NCBI RefSeq assembly: GCF_006715025.1 | Contig: NZ_VFMK01000001.1 | Location: 3,968,001-4,032,000, forward strand | Direction: 5' to 3' | From: Serratia fonticola | GTDB lineage: Bacteria; Pseudomonadota; Gammaproteobacteria; Enterobacterales; Enterobacteriaceae | Length of the DNA stretch: 64,000 nt | In this document: piece after piece, positions 9,586 through 18,028 of the stretch | Position numbering within the stretch: the first letter of the stretch is position 1 | Layout: each line of letters starts with the position of its first letter | The notes under the pieces: model-generated | Told to the model about the DNA's origin: nothing | Databases searched by the model: none | Seen by the model: only the letters and a program-made list of their open reading frames with translations | Translations under genes and position numbers: made by a program

Positions 9586-9711
9586 AAATTTCTTCCGCTA
9601 ACAATAACCAAGTAAGTGTAACAGAGCCAGATAGTGCAGCATGCATAACGTTTTAGCGCGATTTTTCGTGTTTTGAATCAAAATGTTACAAACACAGCAC
9701 AACAATTTAGA

Positions 9712-9749
9712 CACGCTACCGCCCTTGGCTTGCAGCTACCAATGCACTG
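9712..9749 (-). promoter_or_regulatory. JUMPstart leader with ops element
   Basis: The minus strand reads from C-A-G-T-G-C-A-T-T-G-G-T-A-G-C-T through to G-G-C-G-G-T-A-G-C-G-T-G, matching the 39-bp JUMPstart consensus as I remember it. The ops core G-G-C-G-G-T-A-G-C-G-T is at 9713-9723. In known systems RNA polymerase pauses at ops and recruits RfaH, which suppresses termination across long polysaccharide operons. It lies 127 bp before galU, inside the expected 5' untranslated leader, and implies one RfaH-dependent unit galU-galF-wza-wzb-wzc-wzx-wzy. Confidence 0.93.
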
Positions 9750-10257
9750 TAGACAATGTTTGACCTGACAAGCGAGTGATATTCATCACGCTTGTTGATA
9801 ACCCTGAGGCACTATTCAGAATTTAATGAGAGGCAAATCACAAGAAAAGGAAAAAGGCGGCACTTTCCTGGCCAAATGGCGATTCTTGCTATCATTTATA
9901 GGGTGCTAAGATTCTTATACTATTGACCCAGTGAAACAAGCCTTAGATGGTCTCAATAAGACCTTTTCAGAATAAGACTACTATTGGAATTCCGGAATAA
10001 GAATTCTACTAGCCCTCGAATTACGTAACCAATTGATTATTAAATAATTACATTAATACGAAATTTCTTATTGGCTATTTGCAAGGCAAATTCATGTTCG
10101 CTACCAAGCAGTGATATATTTGTCTAAAACGGTTAATTATCAATCTAACCTATATTCTACGCGTTCAGGTGCTGATTTAGAGTTGAATTCCCCTCATTCA
10201 GCATCCATCATTCGCACTGCGGCATAAGCCGTCAAACTAAAAGGTGAAATTGGGCGT
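9750..10257. promoter_or_regulatory. Divergent promoter region between galU operon and yegH
   Basis: This AT-rich stretch has no gene and must contain the promoter of the polysaccharide operon (minus) and of yegH (plus; A-A-G-G-T-G-A lies 11 bp before its ATG). Two short palindromic sites, T-A-A-G-A-T-T-C-T-T-A at 9907-9917 and T-A-A-G-A-A-T-T-C-T-A at 9998-10008, recall halves of an RcsAB box but lack the full spacing. A 5-bp hairpin followed by four T is at 9949-9967. I cannot place -35/-10 boxes confidently. Confidence 0.5.
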
Positions 10258-11844
10258 ATGGAATGGATCGCAGATCCAACAATTTGGGCCGGCTTGGCCA
10301 CCCTGGTTGTACTGGAAATCGTACTCGGGATCGACAACCTGATTTTTATCGCCATTTTGGCAGAAAAACTCCCCAAGAAACAACGTGACAAAGCCCGTGT
10401 CGTTGGCTTGTCGCTCGCACTGCTGATGCGCCTGGCGCTGCTTGCCTCGATATCCTGGCTGGCAACCCTGACCAAACCGCTATTTGTCGTCGCTGAGCAT
10501 GCTTTTAGTGGCCGCGATCTGATCATGCTGGTTGGGGGGCTCTTCCTGCTGTTTAAAGCCACCATGGAGCTGAACGAACGGCTAGAAGGTAAAGATGAGG
10601 AACACCATGCCTCACGCAAAGGAGCCCGCTTCTGGCCCGTGGTCGCGCAGATTGTGGTGTTGGATGCTGTCTTCTCATTGGACTCGGTGATCACCGCAGT
10701 AGGGATGGTTGATCATCTGGCAGTGATGATGATTGCAGTGACTATTGCCATCGGATTAATGCTGCTGGCAAGCAAACCGCTTACGCGGTTTGTGAATGCT
10801 CACCCAACAATCGTTATCCTGTGCCTCAGTTTCTTGCTGATGATCGGTTTCAGCCTGGTCGCAGAGGGCTTTGGTTACTATATTCCGAAAGGCTACCTCT
10901 ATGCTGCGATCGGCTTCTCGGTGATGATCGAAGCACTGAACCAACTTGCACAGTTCAACCGGCGCCGTTTCCTTTCCAAGGTACGCCCACTGCGTGAGCG
11001 TACCGCAGAGGCCGTTTTGCGCATGTTGAGTGGTAAGCATGAAGAAGCAGAGATCGATAGCCATTCCGCCCATCTGTTGGCCGACAGCGATAGTGAGAAC
11101 GGCGAGATTTTTAACCGGCAAGAGCGCCATATGATCGAGCGAGTGCTGGGTATGGCGCAACGTACCGTCAGCAGCATCATGACCTCACGCCATGATGTGG
11201 AATATCTGGAGCTTAACGATCCGCAGGAAAAACTGACACAGCTGTTGGAGAAAAATCAGCATACGCGCATCGTCGTCACCGAAGACAGTGCCAGTGATGA
11301 ACCACTCGGGGTGATCCACACGATCGATGTGCTGAAACAACAGTTGCAGCAATCTCCGTTGGATCTACGTGCGCTGGTACGTCAACCGCTGATCTTCCCG
11401 GAGCAGCTAACGTTACTCTCCGCACTGGAGCAGTTCCGCCAGGCCAAAACGCATTTTGCCTTTGTGGTGGATGAATTTGGTTCCGTCGAAGGGGTGGTCA
11501 CCTTGACCGACGTGATGGAAACTATCGCGGGCAACCTACCAGAAGCGGATGAAGAGATAGATGCACGCCATGACATACAGCAAACCGCCGATGGTTGCTG
11601 GATTGCCAACGGGCATATGCCGTTGGAAGATCTGGTGCTGTATGTGCCGTTACCAATCGAAGAGAAGCGCGAATACCATACTCTGGCGGGATTATTAATG
11701 GAGCACTGTCAACGCATTCCGCGTGAAGGAGAGCAACTGCAGATCGGTGATTATCTGTTTGAACCGTTGGAAATCAGTAGCCATCGCATCATGAAGGTAA
11801 AAATCACACCGTTAGTCGTTCCGGAAGACGATTACGAAGTTTAA
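10258..11844 (+). CDS. yegH: YegH, TerC-type membrane protein with CBS and CorC/HlyC domains
   Basis: 528 aa (E. coli YegH is about 527). The N-terminal 235 residues form a TerC-like integral membrane domain with the acidic signatures V-L-G-I-D-N-L and V-F-S-L-D-S-V. They are followed by two CBS motifs (about 295-425; V-V-D-E-F-G-S-V-E-G) and a CorC/HlyC transporter-associated domain (about 440-525; R-E-Y-H-T-L-A-G). TerC-type proteins are linked to metal ion export, for example manganese, but the substrate of YegH is not settled. The position next to wza with opposite orientation is the E. coli arrangement. A bidirectional hairpin follows at once. Confidence 0.93.
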   Translation: MEWIADPTIWAGLATLVVLEIVLGIDNLIFIAILAEKLPKKQRDKARVVGLSLALLMRLALLASISWLATLTKPLFVVAEHAFSGRDLIMLVGGLFLLFKATMELNERLEGKDEEHHASRKGARFWPVVAQIVVLDAVFSLDSVITAVGMVDHLAVMMIAVTIAIGLMLLASKPLTRFVNAHPTIVILCLSFLLMIGFSLVAEGFGYYIPKGYLYAAIGFSVMIEALNQLAQFNRRRFLSKVRPLRERTAEAVLRMLSGKHEEAEIDSHSAHLLADSDSENGEIFNRQERHMIERVLGMAQRTVSSIMTSRHDVEYLELNDPQEKLTQLLEKNQHTRIVVTEDSASDEPLGVIHTIDVLKQQLQQSPLDLRALVRQPLIFPEQLTLLSALEQFRQAKTHFAFVVDEFGSVEGVVTLTDVMETIAGNLPEADEEIDARHDIQQTADGCWIANGHMPLEDLVLYVPLPIEEKREYHTLAGLLMEHCQRIPREGEQLQIGDYLFEPLEISSHRIMKVKITPLVVPEDDYEV

Positions 11845-11850
11845 GTCCTA

Positions 11851-11876
11851 GCCGGGCACACCATAAGAGGCCCGGC
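11851..11876. terminator. Bidirectional terminator between yegH and dcuC
   Basis: A perfect 7-bp stem G-C-C-G-G-G-C / G-C-C-C-G-G-C around a 12-nt loop sits between two convergent genes, starting 7 bp after the yegH stop and ending 13 bp before the dcuC stop. The U-runs are poor, so termination may be partial. Confidence 0.6.
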
Positions 11877-11888
11877 ATTACCTATCAG

Positions 11889-13244
11889 TCAGTGCACCGG
11901 TACCAGCAGCTCTGTGGCCACGATCACCACCACCAGCCCGACAATAACCGGAACCGAAGTGCGTTTTACCACTTCGAACGGAGAGATTTTCGCCATGCCT
12001 GAGACGGCGACCACCACACCAGAAACCGGTGAAAGCGTGCGGCCCAGGTTAGAGGCTTGCAGCATTGGGATCACCAGATAAGCCGGGTTAACGCCCATCT
12101 GCGCCGCCAGTTTCGGGATCAGCTCCACAAACGCATAGAACGGAGCATTACCCGAGCCGGTGGTCATTGCTGCCAACATGGTAATCACCACTAGCACCAG
12201 CATCATGATGATGCCGCCGGTACCAAATGACTGTGCCAGGCTAATCAGGCCGCTGATAAAGCCAACGGTGCTTAACCCTTGAGCGAACACGCCCGCCGCC
12301 ACCAGCAGCATGACCACACTGGCAAAAGCGTCGGCCATACCACGGTATGCCACTTCCAACCCGCTAAATACCGTCTTCGCGTTGAAACTGCGGATAAACT
12401 CAATCACTGCAGCCAGGGTCATGCAGATCACCAGCACGGTAATGATATGCAGCTCCGGCCCCCATTTACCATCAAACACCAGCACCCCAAGGATAGGCGT
12501 AAATGGCAGAATGGCGTAAAAACCTGGCGCATTCGTGGTGATTTCGCTCACATCCATAATGTGGTGCTGTTCGTTATTTTTCTTATCGAGATAGCGCTGC
12601 CAGAAGAAGTGTGCAATCGCCATACAGACAATGGCAGCAATGGAGATCGGCAGCGTGGTTTTGAAGGCAAAATCAACCAACGGCATTTCAGCGGCCTTAG
12701 CGGCCAGCACCACATCACCCGACGTCGGTGACAGAATAATCGCCGCAGGGGAAGCACAGATCGCCGCTGCCGCACCGCGGCTGATACCCACATTCACCAT
12801 CAGTGGGAACAGCGTCGCCATTAACAATACGCCCAACCCGGTGGCAGAAGACACCGCCAATGACATCAGGCAAGCCACGAAATAAGCGGCAATCATCAAT
12901 AAATAGGGTGAGTTGATCATTTGCAGCGGACGAGACGCCAGTTTTACCACCACGTCATTGGCACCAATGTGCGTCATATAAGCCGCAAAACCGCACAACA
13001 TCATGATCATCATGCCAAGCTCGCCACCGCGGCTCATCAGCAAGATTTTAACATATTCGACAATATCGGTAGCGCGCCACCCCGTCGAAGTCGCGCTGGC
13101 AGGCAACACGCTTTTGCCCATCAGTGCGCTCACCGACAGCAGCAACAGCCCGCCAACCATTAATACCCCAGTCGCAGAATACCCTTTGATAATGTAACGG
13201 CCAACGGCCACAGCCACTACGGCACCAATCAGAAGTTCTATCAT
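11889..13244 (-). CDS. dcuC: DcuC anaerobic C4-dicarboxylate transporter
   Basis: 451 aa polytopic inner membrane protein of the DcuC family (E. coli DcuC is about 461). Strongly conserved stretches include K-I-L-L-M-S-R-G-G near residue 68, the paired loops A-S-P-A-A-I-I-L-S-P-T-S-G-D and G-S-G-N-A-P-F-Y-A, and the C-terminal G-R-T-L-S-P-V-S-G-V. In E. coli it exports succinate and exchanges C4-dicarboxylates during fermentation. No clear FNR or NarL site was found upstream. It lies between yegH and asmA, which are adjacent in E. coli, so it is an insertion or relocation relative to that order. Confidence 0.93.
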   Translation of the reverse strand: MIELLIGAVVAVAVGRYIIKGYSATGVLMVGGLLLLSVSALMGKSVLPASATSTGWRATDIVEYVKILLMSRGGELGMMIMMLCGFAAYMTHIGANDVVVKLASRPLQMINSPYLLMIAAYFVACLMSLAVSSATGLGVLLMATLFPLMVNVGISRGAAAAICASPAAIILSPTSGDVVLAAKAAEMPLVDFAFKTTLPISIAAIVCMAIAHFFWQRYLDKKNNEQHHIMDVSEITTNAPGFYAILPFTPILGVLVFDGKWGPELHIITVLVICMTLAAVIEFIRSFNAKTVFSGLEVAYRGMADAFASVVMLLVAAGVFAQGLSTVGFISGLISLAQSFGTGGIIMMLVLVVITMLAAMTTGSGNAPFYAFVELIPKLAAQMGVNPAYLVIPMLQASNLGRTLSPVSGVVVAVSGMAKISPFEVVKRTSVPVIVGLVVVIVATELLVPVH

Positions 13245-13537
13245 ATACCCTCTACATAGTTATTTTATTTCAGCCGAGCACCCTATCGCCGCCGAATAGC
13301 GTCACACTCTGCCGAAAAACAATACAGGGTATTATGACATTCATCAAAGTTGCGGGAGGAAACTATCAGGAATGTGTGAAATAGCCGAAGGAAAGACAGA
13401 TTTTGAGCAAGGCCGAAATAGCTTAAGTTTTTCTTGGGCAAAAGTTTGAAGTTAACAGAGAGCTGGGCATCCCCCCTTATAAAAAGAGGGGGCGTCACAT
13501 TTATCTTTATGCTGCCACAACGAGCGGCAAACAGCGA

Positions 13538-15379
13538 TTACAGCTTATCGAGCAGTTTTTTCAGATCCTGCCCTTGTCGAGACTCTTTATTCTTCTCGGC
13601 CCATTTATTCAGCGCGTCTTTAGCGCGATCCTGCAACGTTTTACGCAACAGTTGATCGACCTGCAGTTGGTAATTGAGTTGCTGCCATGGACCATAAACC
13701 CGCAGCGGGATCGGCGTTTTAGTCAGTTGCGCAATCAACGCGTTATCGCCCTGCCAACCGCCAGTGACCAACACGTTCAGCGTCATATCACACTGTCTCG
13801 CAGGCATATTCAACGTGCCTCCACCATTCAGGCTGAGCAGTGCCGATGTAGCACTCAGTTGGCTAAGCGTAATCGTCCCTTTGCTCAAGCTGGCCTTGGC
13901 ACTCATCTGTTTGACTTCGGTATAACGCTGATAGGTGTCCTGCCCACGCACGCTGTTGTCATTGCGTGAAACAGCCTGTTGGATAAGCTGTTGAATATTC
14001 AGGCCGTGCAATTGGGCATTCTGCATAGACAGTGTCGCAGTGCCTTGCCAGCGCTGTTCAAATGAGGCGGCATTTAACCTATCCCCACTCAGGTCCCCCT
14101 GCATGTTGAAGGTCCCCGTCAGCGCCAACGGCATATCGAACGCTTTGAGTACACTACTCAGCTCAACCTGCCGCAATACCGGTTGCACCTTGATTAGCGG
14201 CTTACTCCCCTGCACGTCCAATGAACCCGGCAGAGCAAAATCGCCCCCCGCCAGCTTCCCAGACAGCGTTTTCAGCGTCAGCAGCCCTTGCTGATTGTCG
14301 GCCTGCACCGCCAATTGACTGATGTTCATTCCACGGTAGGTCACCCGATCGGCCTGTAGGTTGATTTGCGCGTTGAAGTCACGCAATACCTGTAAATTCT
14401 GCTGAGGATCTTCTGCTTGATTGGCGATAACCGGTGCAGAAGTAACCGATTTTACCGGTTGATTCTCATCAGCCGTCTTGGCCTGCCAGCCAAAGAGTGC
14501 GTCCAGATTAAGCTGCGTGGCGCTGAGGTTCAGCACATAGGCAGGCAGTGGGCCAAGCTGCGCACTGGCCTCACCGGTCAGTTGGCTGTCATTGGCACTA
14601 AGCTGTAGTTGATTTAACGCAATCTGCGGCGGTGACTGTTGATAAACCGCCTGCACACTGCCCTCACCTTTGATACCCGCAGCGGGGAGGTCCGCGCCTT
14701 CCAACTGATAGCTGAACTGCGTCACTTTGGCGCCAATTTGGCGGGGATACTGCTGCAAATCGAGATCGGCTGCCAACGTGAATGTCAGGTCACGCTGGTC
14801 GCGGTTTACCCGGCTGGAGAGTTCCATCTGCGCCTGGTGTTGATCGTTCTGCTGCAAAGTCAGGTTGATGTCGCGAACGTTAATCTGCTCGTTGTTGGAT
14901 CGTTGCCAGATCAGCAGGCTATCCACTACCTGCAGGTTATCGATATCAAATTTCCACAGTGATTCTGTCGTATCATCCACCGGGTTGCCGCCCGGTGCGA
15001 TAGGCGCATTCGGCTGACTCTGTTCCTGGCTGTCGGCCGTCAGGCGGATGACGGCGTTTTTCAGCATTACCTGCTTAACGTAGAGTTGATGAGAGAGTAA
15101 CGGCAACAGCTTGACATCCAGGCGCATATTATCGGCGCTGATCATCGGCGTCTGAGCTCCTGGCGCAGTCAACGTCATACGCCCGGCAAGAATGCTCAAC
15201 TGCGGCCAGACATGCCAGCGAAGGTCGCCTTCCAGCGTCAGATGATAGCCACTGCGCTGCTCAACCTTCTTGACCATATAGGCACGGAAATCGTTCGGAT
15301 TAACCAACAGCACCAAGGCAGTCATCCCTGCCACCAGCACCACCAGCAAAATTACCAAAGTCGTCAGTAGTCTTCTCAT
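13538..15379 (-). CDS. asmA: AsmA, AsmA-like inner membrane protein
   Basis: 613 aa (E. coli AsmA about 617). A single N-terminal membrane anchor (about residues 5-27, L-V-I-L-L-V-V-L-V-A-G) is followed by L-V-N-P-N-D-F-R and a long periplasmic region rich in beta-strand patterns, characteristic of the bridge-like AsmA family. In E. coli it affects outer membrane protein assembly and LPS/phospholipid balance. The C-terminal AsmA domain has R-Q-C-D-M-T-L-N-V-L near residue 528. It starts 46 bp after the dcd stop in the same direction (udk-dcd-asmA order as in E. coli). The 293 bp after its stop hold only a weak C5/G5 hairpin. Confidence 0.94.
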   Translation of the reverse strand: MRRLLTTLVILLVVLVAGMTALVLLVNPNDFRAYMVKKVEQRSGYHLTLEGDLRWHVWPQLSILAGRMTLTAPGAQTPMISADNMRLDVKLLPLLSHQLYVKQVMLKNAVIRLTADSQEQSQPNAPIAPGGNPVDDTTESLWKFDIDNLQVVDSLLIWQRSNNEQINVRDINLTLQQNDQHQAQMELSSRVNRDQRDLTFTLAADLDLQQYPRQIGAKVTQFSYQLEGADLPAAGIKGEGSVQAVYQQSPPQIALNQLQLSANDSQLTGEASAQLGPLPAYVLNLSATQLNLDALFGWQAKTADENQPVKSVTSAPVIANQAEDPQQNLQVLRDFNAQINLQADRVTYRGMNISQLAVQADNQQGLLTLKTLSGKLAGGDFALPGSLDVQGSKPLIKVQPVLRQVELSSVLKAFDMPLALTGTFNMQGDLSGDRLNAASFEQRWQGTATLSMQNAQLHGLNIQQLIQQAVSRNDNSVRGQDTYQRYTEVKQMSAKASLSKGTITLSQLSATSALLSLNGGGTLNMPARQCDMTLNVLVTGGWQGDNALIAQLTKTPIPLRVYGPWQQLNYQLQVDQLLRKTLQDRAKDALNKWAEKNKESRQGQDLKKLLDKL

Positions 15380-15425
15380 GCCATCCTCTTGTCAGCGCGA
15401 TACCAGCTTAACATCCAGAGCGCTG

Positions 15426-16007
15426 TTAATCCTTGTCAATGCGGCTGGCCACTGCCCCTTGCTGATCTTTATATTTCGCGTCCTGACGGCTGTTGTATGG
15501 CCGTGCCGCAGGCCCGGAAAGTGGTTCAAAACTCAGTGCACCAATCAACATGCCTGGGCGTAACGCTAATGGCAGCTTACCTGAATTATAGAACTCCAGC
15601 ACAATCCGGCCTTGCCAACCGGGATCGATACGGTGCGCAGTCACATGTACCATCAGCCCCAAGCGCGCCAAAGAGGAACGACCATCCAGCCAGCCAACCA
15701 GATCGTTTGGCAGCGTTACTGACTCCAGTGTCACCGCCAGCGCCAGTTCGCCGGGATGCAGGAAAAAGGCTTCCCCTTCCGGCAGCACAATCTCGTCGCT
15801 CATTACGCGGTCTAATGCGGCGCTCACTTCATCTTTTGGCCCGCTGAGGTCAATAAAAGCGGCCGTGTGCCCACGGAACACACGGAATTGATTGCCCAGA
15901 CGGACATCCACTGTGGCCCCGTTAATACGCTCAATGGGCGGACGCGGCGAAATCGCCAGTTTGCCGTTGTCGAGCCAGGCTTCTATATCGCGGTCACACA
16001 GTCTCAT
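15426..16007 (-). CDS. dcd: dCTP deaminase
   Basis: 193 aa, the E. coli length. It deaminates dCTP to dUTP, the main route to dUMP for thymidylate in enterobacteria. The start M-R-L-C-D-R-D-I, the loop W-L-D-G-R-S-S-L-A-R-L-G and the active site stretch A-H-R-I-D-P-G-W-Q-G-R-I-V-L-E-F are all present, including the Glu of V-L-E-F that acts as the catalytic base in the family. It lies between udk (132 bp upstream) and asmA. Confidence 0.97.
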   Translation of the reverse strand: MRLCDRDIEAWLDNGKLAISPRPPIERINGATVDVRLGNQFRVFRGHTAAFIDLSGPKDEVSAALDRVMSDEIVLPEGEAFFLHPGELALAVTLESVTLPNDLVGWLDGRSSLARLGLMVHVTAHRIDPGWQGRIVLEFYNSGKLPLALRPGMLIGALSFEPLSGPAARPYNSRQDAKYKDQQGAVASRIDKD

Positions 16008-16139
16008 TATTTTATCTCCATTCCATCAAGGCTCATAAACTCATACGAAAATTGCCACACAACCGGTGGAAGGTCCATGTCAGGACGCAAATTGTTCGTC
16101 AAAGGTCAGAAAAACGGTATCTTCTGACATTTGAAGGGT

Positions 16140-16781
16140 TTATTCAAAGAATTGGCTGATCTTGGCCTTCAAGATATCAATTGCAATGCGGTTTTTACCA
16201 CCGCGCGGAACGATAATATCGGCATACTGTTTGGACGGTTCGATAAACTGCAGGAACATTGGGCGAACGGTTTTCTGATATTGCGCCATCACGGAGTCCA
16301 TCGAACGCCCCCGCTCATTGACATCACGCTTCATGCGGCGCATCAGGCAAATATCCAACGGCGTATCGACAAAGATCGAGAAGTTCATCTCCTGGCGCAG
16401 GCGGATATCCGTCAACAATAGAATCCCCTCCAGAATGATGACCTTTTTCGGCTCCAGATGAACGGTCTCTTTTTTACGCGTATGTTCGGTGTAACTATAT
16501 AATGGCAGTTCAATCGCCTTACCGGCTTTCAGCATCTGCAGGTGCTGAAACAGCAAGCTGTGATCCATGGCGCTTGGGTGGTCATAGTTGGTTTTGACCC
16601 GTTCTTCCATGGTCAGATGAGTCTGGTCTTTGTAGTAACTGTCTTCCGGGATCACACCGATATGTTCATCACCGACCTGATCGCGAAGTTCACGATACAA
16701 AGTGCTGGCGATGAGGCTTTTTCCGGAGGCAGATGCGCCTGCTATACCTATAATGACGCACTGATGCGACTTGTCAGTCAT
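16140..16781 (-). CDS. udk: Uridine kinase
   Basis: 213 aa, full length. It phosphorylates uridine and cytidine to UMP and CMP in pyrimidine salvage. The P-loop G-A-S-A-S-G-K-S spans residues 15-22; P-E-D-S-Y-Y-K-D, Y-D-H-P-S-A-M-D and the E-G-I-L-L-L switch region follow. It is the first of the udk-dcd-asmA series. An ERIC-like element lies 41 bp upstream of the start, so its promoter is either between them or beyond the element. Confidence 0.97.
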   Translation of the reverse strand: MTDKSHQCVIIGIAGASASGKSLIASTLYRELRDQVGDEHIGVIPEDSYYKDQTHLTMEERVKTNYDHPSAMDHSLLFQHLQMLKAGKAIELPLYSYTEHTRKKETVHLEPKKVIILEGILLLTDIRLRQEMNFSIFVDTPLDICLMRRMKRDVNERGRSMDSVMAQYQKTVRPMFLQFIEPSKQYADIIVPRGGKNRIAIDILKAKISQFFE

Positions 16782-16822
16782 AAAATTAAAGACCTGATTT
16801 CATAGTGGGGAAAGGGGGAGCC

Positions 16823-16947
16823 ATACCCGTTGCGTTTCAAGTGCAGCGAGGCGACAAGCGCATAAATCCCCCGGAGCTTACACCGGTAGATGGCCAGGCA
16901 CTCACGCTCGCAGGCAACAGCGCTGCGGCTTGAAACGAGACGGGTAT
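16823..16947. repeat. ERIC-like intergenic repeat (125 bp)
   Basis: The outer ends are inverted repeats (A-T-A-C-C-C-G-T ... A-C-G-G-G-T-A-T, followed inward by C-G-T-T-T-C-A-A-G and C-T-T-G-A-A-A-C-G), and the core contains A-A-T-C-C-C-C-C-G-G-A-G-C-T-T-A-C-A, close to the ERIC core as I remember it. Length fits the 127-bp ERIC/IRU. The rest of the 16782-17197 gap holds nothing I recognise except the promoter region of the next gene. Confidence 0.75.
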
Positions 16948-17197
16948 AAAACGCGATAATTATAGGGAGTTAGGCCCCTTGACGCCAGTGTTTAGAGGAC
17001 CAGACGCGAGATAAACTGTATAAATCCTGGTGATTGATGCTCAGACGTTGTCCAACAACCCTTTTCAGAATTATTACGCTACTGTAAAGCCCTGACTCAG
17101 GGTATAATTCGCACAACTGCAATAGCGATCAACCTACAGCGAGCCTTCCGCCCGTGACAGAACGTTTATCCTTCTTTTTCTTAGAGTACCGCCGCAA

Positions 17198-17839
17198 ATG
17201 AATTGGCATTTTCTGACTTTCTTTGGCGACAGCATGCTGTTACTGCCTTGTGCAGCGATCATTTTTATTATCCTGATGTTTTCCCCTGCCAGTAGAAAGC
17301 CTACCTGGGAATGGACGCTGCTGTTTGGCGGCGTGGGTGCAGTGGTATGCGTATCCAAATTGGCGTTTATGGGTTGGGGTGTCGGCAGCCGGGAATGGGA
17401 TTTTACCGGTTTCAGTGGCCATTCGGCGCTGTCTGCCAGCATCTGGCCGGTCATGCTGTGGTTAATCTGCGGGCGTTTCTCGTCATTGGTCAGGCGCTCG
17501 GCGGTGATTGTGGGATATTTGCTAGCGGCGGCCGTAGGGTACTCGCGTCTGGTGATCCACGCCCACTCCACATCAGAGGTCATCACAGGTTTGGCACTCG
17601 GCTTTATCGTGAGCAGCACGTTCCTACTATTACAACGTGGCACGCTCCCCCCCAGGTTATCCTACCGCAGGATCGCCGCTGCGCTGGCTCTGCCACTGGT
17701 CCTGATCAACACCGGCACCGCAGCACCGACACAGGGTTTACTGGAGCGTATTGCTGTGAGCATTGCGCCAGTTGAGAAACCTTTTGTCCGGGCCGATCTG
17801 CATAGCAACGCCCCTATTTCATCCTCACAGAAGCCCTAA
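17198..17839 (+). CDS. PAP2-family membrane phosphatase
   Basis: 213 aa with about four to six membrane segments. PAP2 motifs are visible: F-S-G-H (residues 72-75) for the P-S-G-H motif and S-R-L-V-I-H-A-H (116-123) with Glu127, matching the S-R-x5-H-x3-(D/E) motif, so Arg117 and His123 would be catalytic. The family removes phosphate from lipid phosphates such as phosphatidic acid or undecaprenyl pyrophosphate on the periplasmic side. Motif 2 lacks the usual proline. The C-terminal 60 residues are less hydrophobic. A bidirectional terminator separates it from mrp. Substrate unknown. Confidence 0.8.
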   Translation: MNWHFLTFFGDSMLLLPCAAIIFIILMFSPASRKPTWEWTLLFGGVGAVVCVSKLAFMGWGVGSREWDFTGFSGHSALSASIWPVMLWLICGRFSSLVRRSAVIVGYLLAAAVGYSRLVIHAHSTSEVITGLALGFIVSSTFLLLQRGTLPPRLSYRRIAAALALPLVLINTGTAAPTQGLLERIAVSIAPVEKPFVRADLHSNAPISSSQKP

Positions 17840-17875
17840 CACTAGAGTCTTCCCCCAGAGGAAAGGGCAAAGGTT

Positions 17876-18000
17876 AATGACAACGTGTTTTTTTAACCCG
17901 AGATAGCCAAGCCTGGCGCAGCGAGCGGCACTCCGGTGGCTTACGCCACAACGCCCCATCGCTACACTCTTCCTAATATCTGACTTCGTCAGCGGTCTGA
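17876..18000. repeat. Dispersed intergenic repeat, copy A
   Basis: This roughly 125-bp segment matches 30636-30748 along its length: A-A-T-G-A-C-A-A, a T-run, T-T-A-A-C-C-C-G-A-G-A-T-A, then G-G-C-T-T-A-C-G-C-C-A-C, A-T-C-G-C-T-A-C, C-C-T-A-A-T-A-T-C-T-G-A-C-T-T, ending in T-C-T-G-A. Both copies sit between convergent genes and end at a hairpin next to the stop of a minus-strand gene (mrp here, mglC there). Confidence 0.7.
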
Positions 18001-18023
18001 GCCCTCCCCACCGGAGAGGGCTC
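17999..18023. terminator. Bidirectional terminator between PAP2 gene and mrp
   Basis: A perfect 8-bp stem G-A-G-C-C-C-T-C / G-A-G-G-G-C-T-C is followed on the plus strand by T-T-T-G-G-T-T. It ends 5 bp before the mrp stop codon and serves both convergent genes. Confidence 0.7.
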
Positions 18024-18028
18024 TTTGG

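Noticed and set aside
13471..13492. Terminator after asmA
   Set aside because: Only a five-pair C/G stem with an unfavourable loop; too weak to call.
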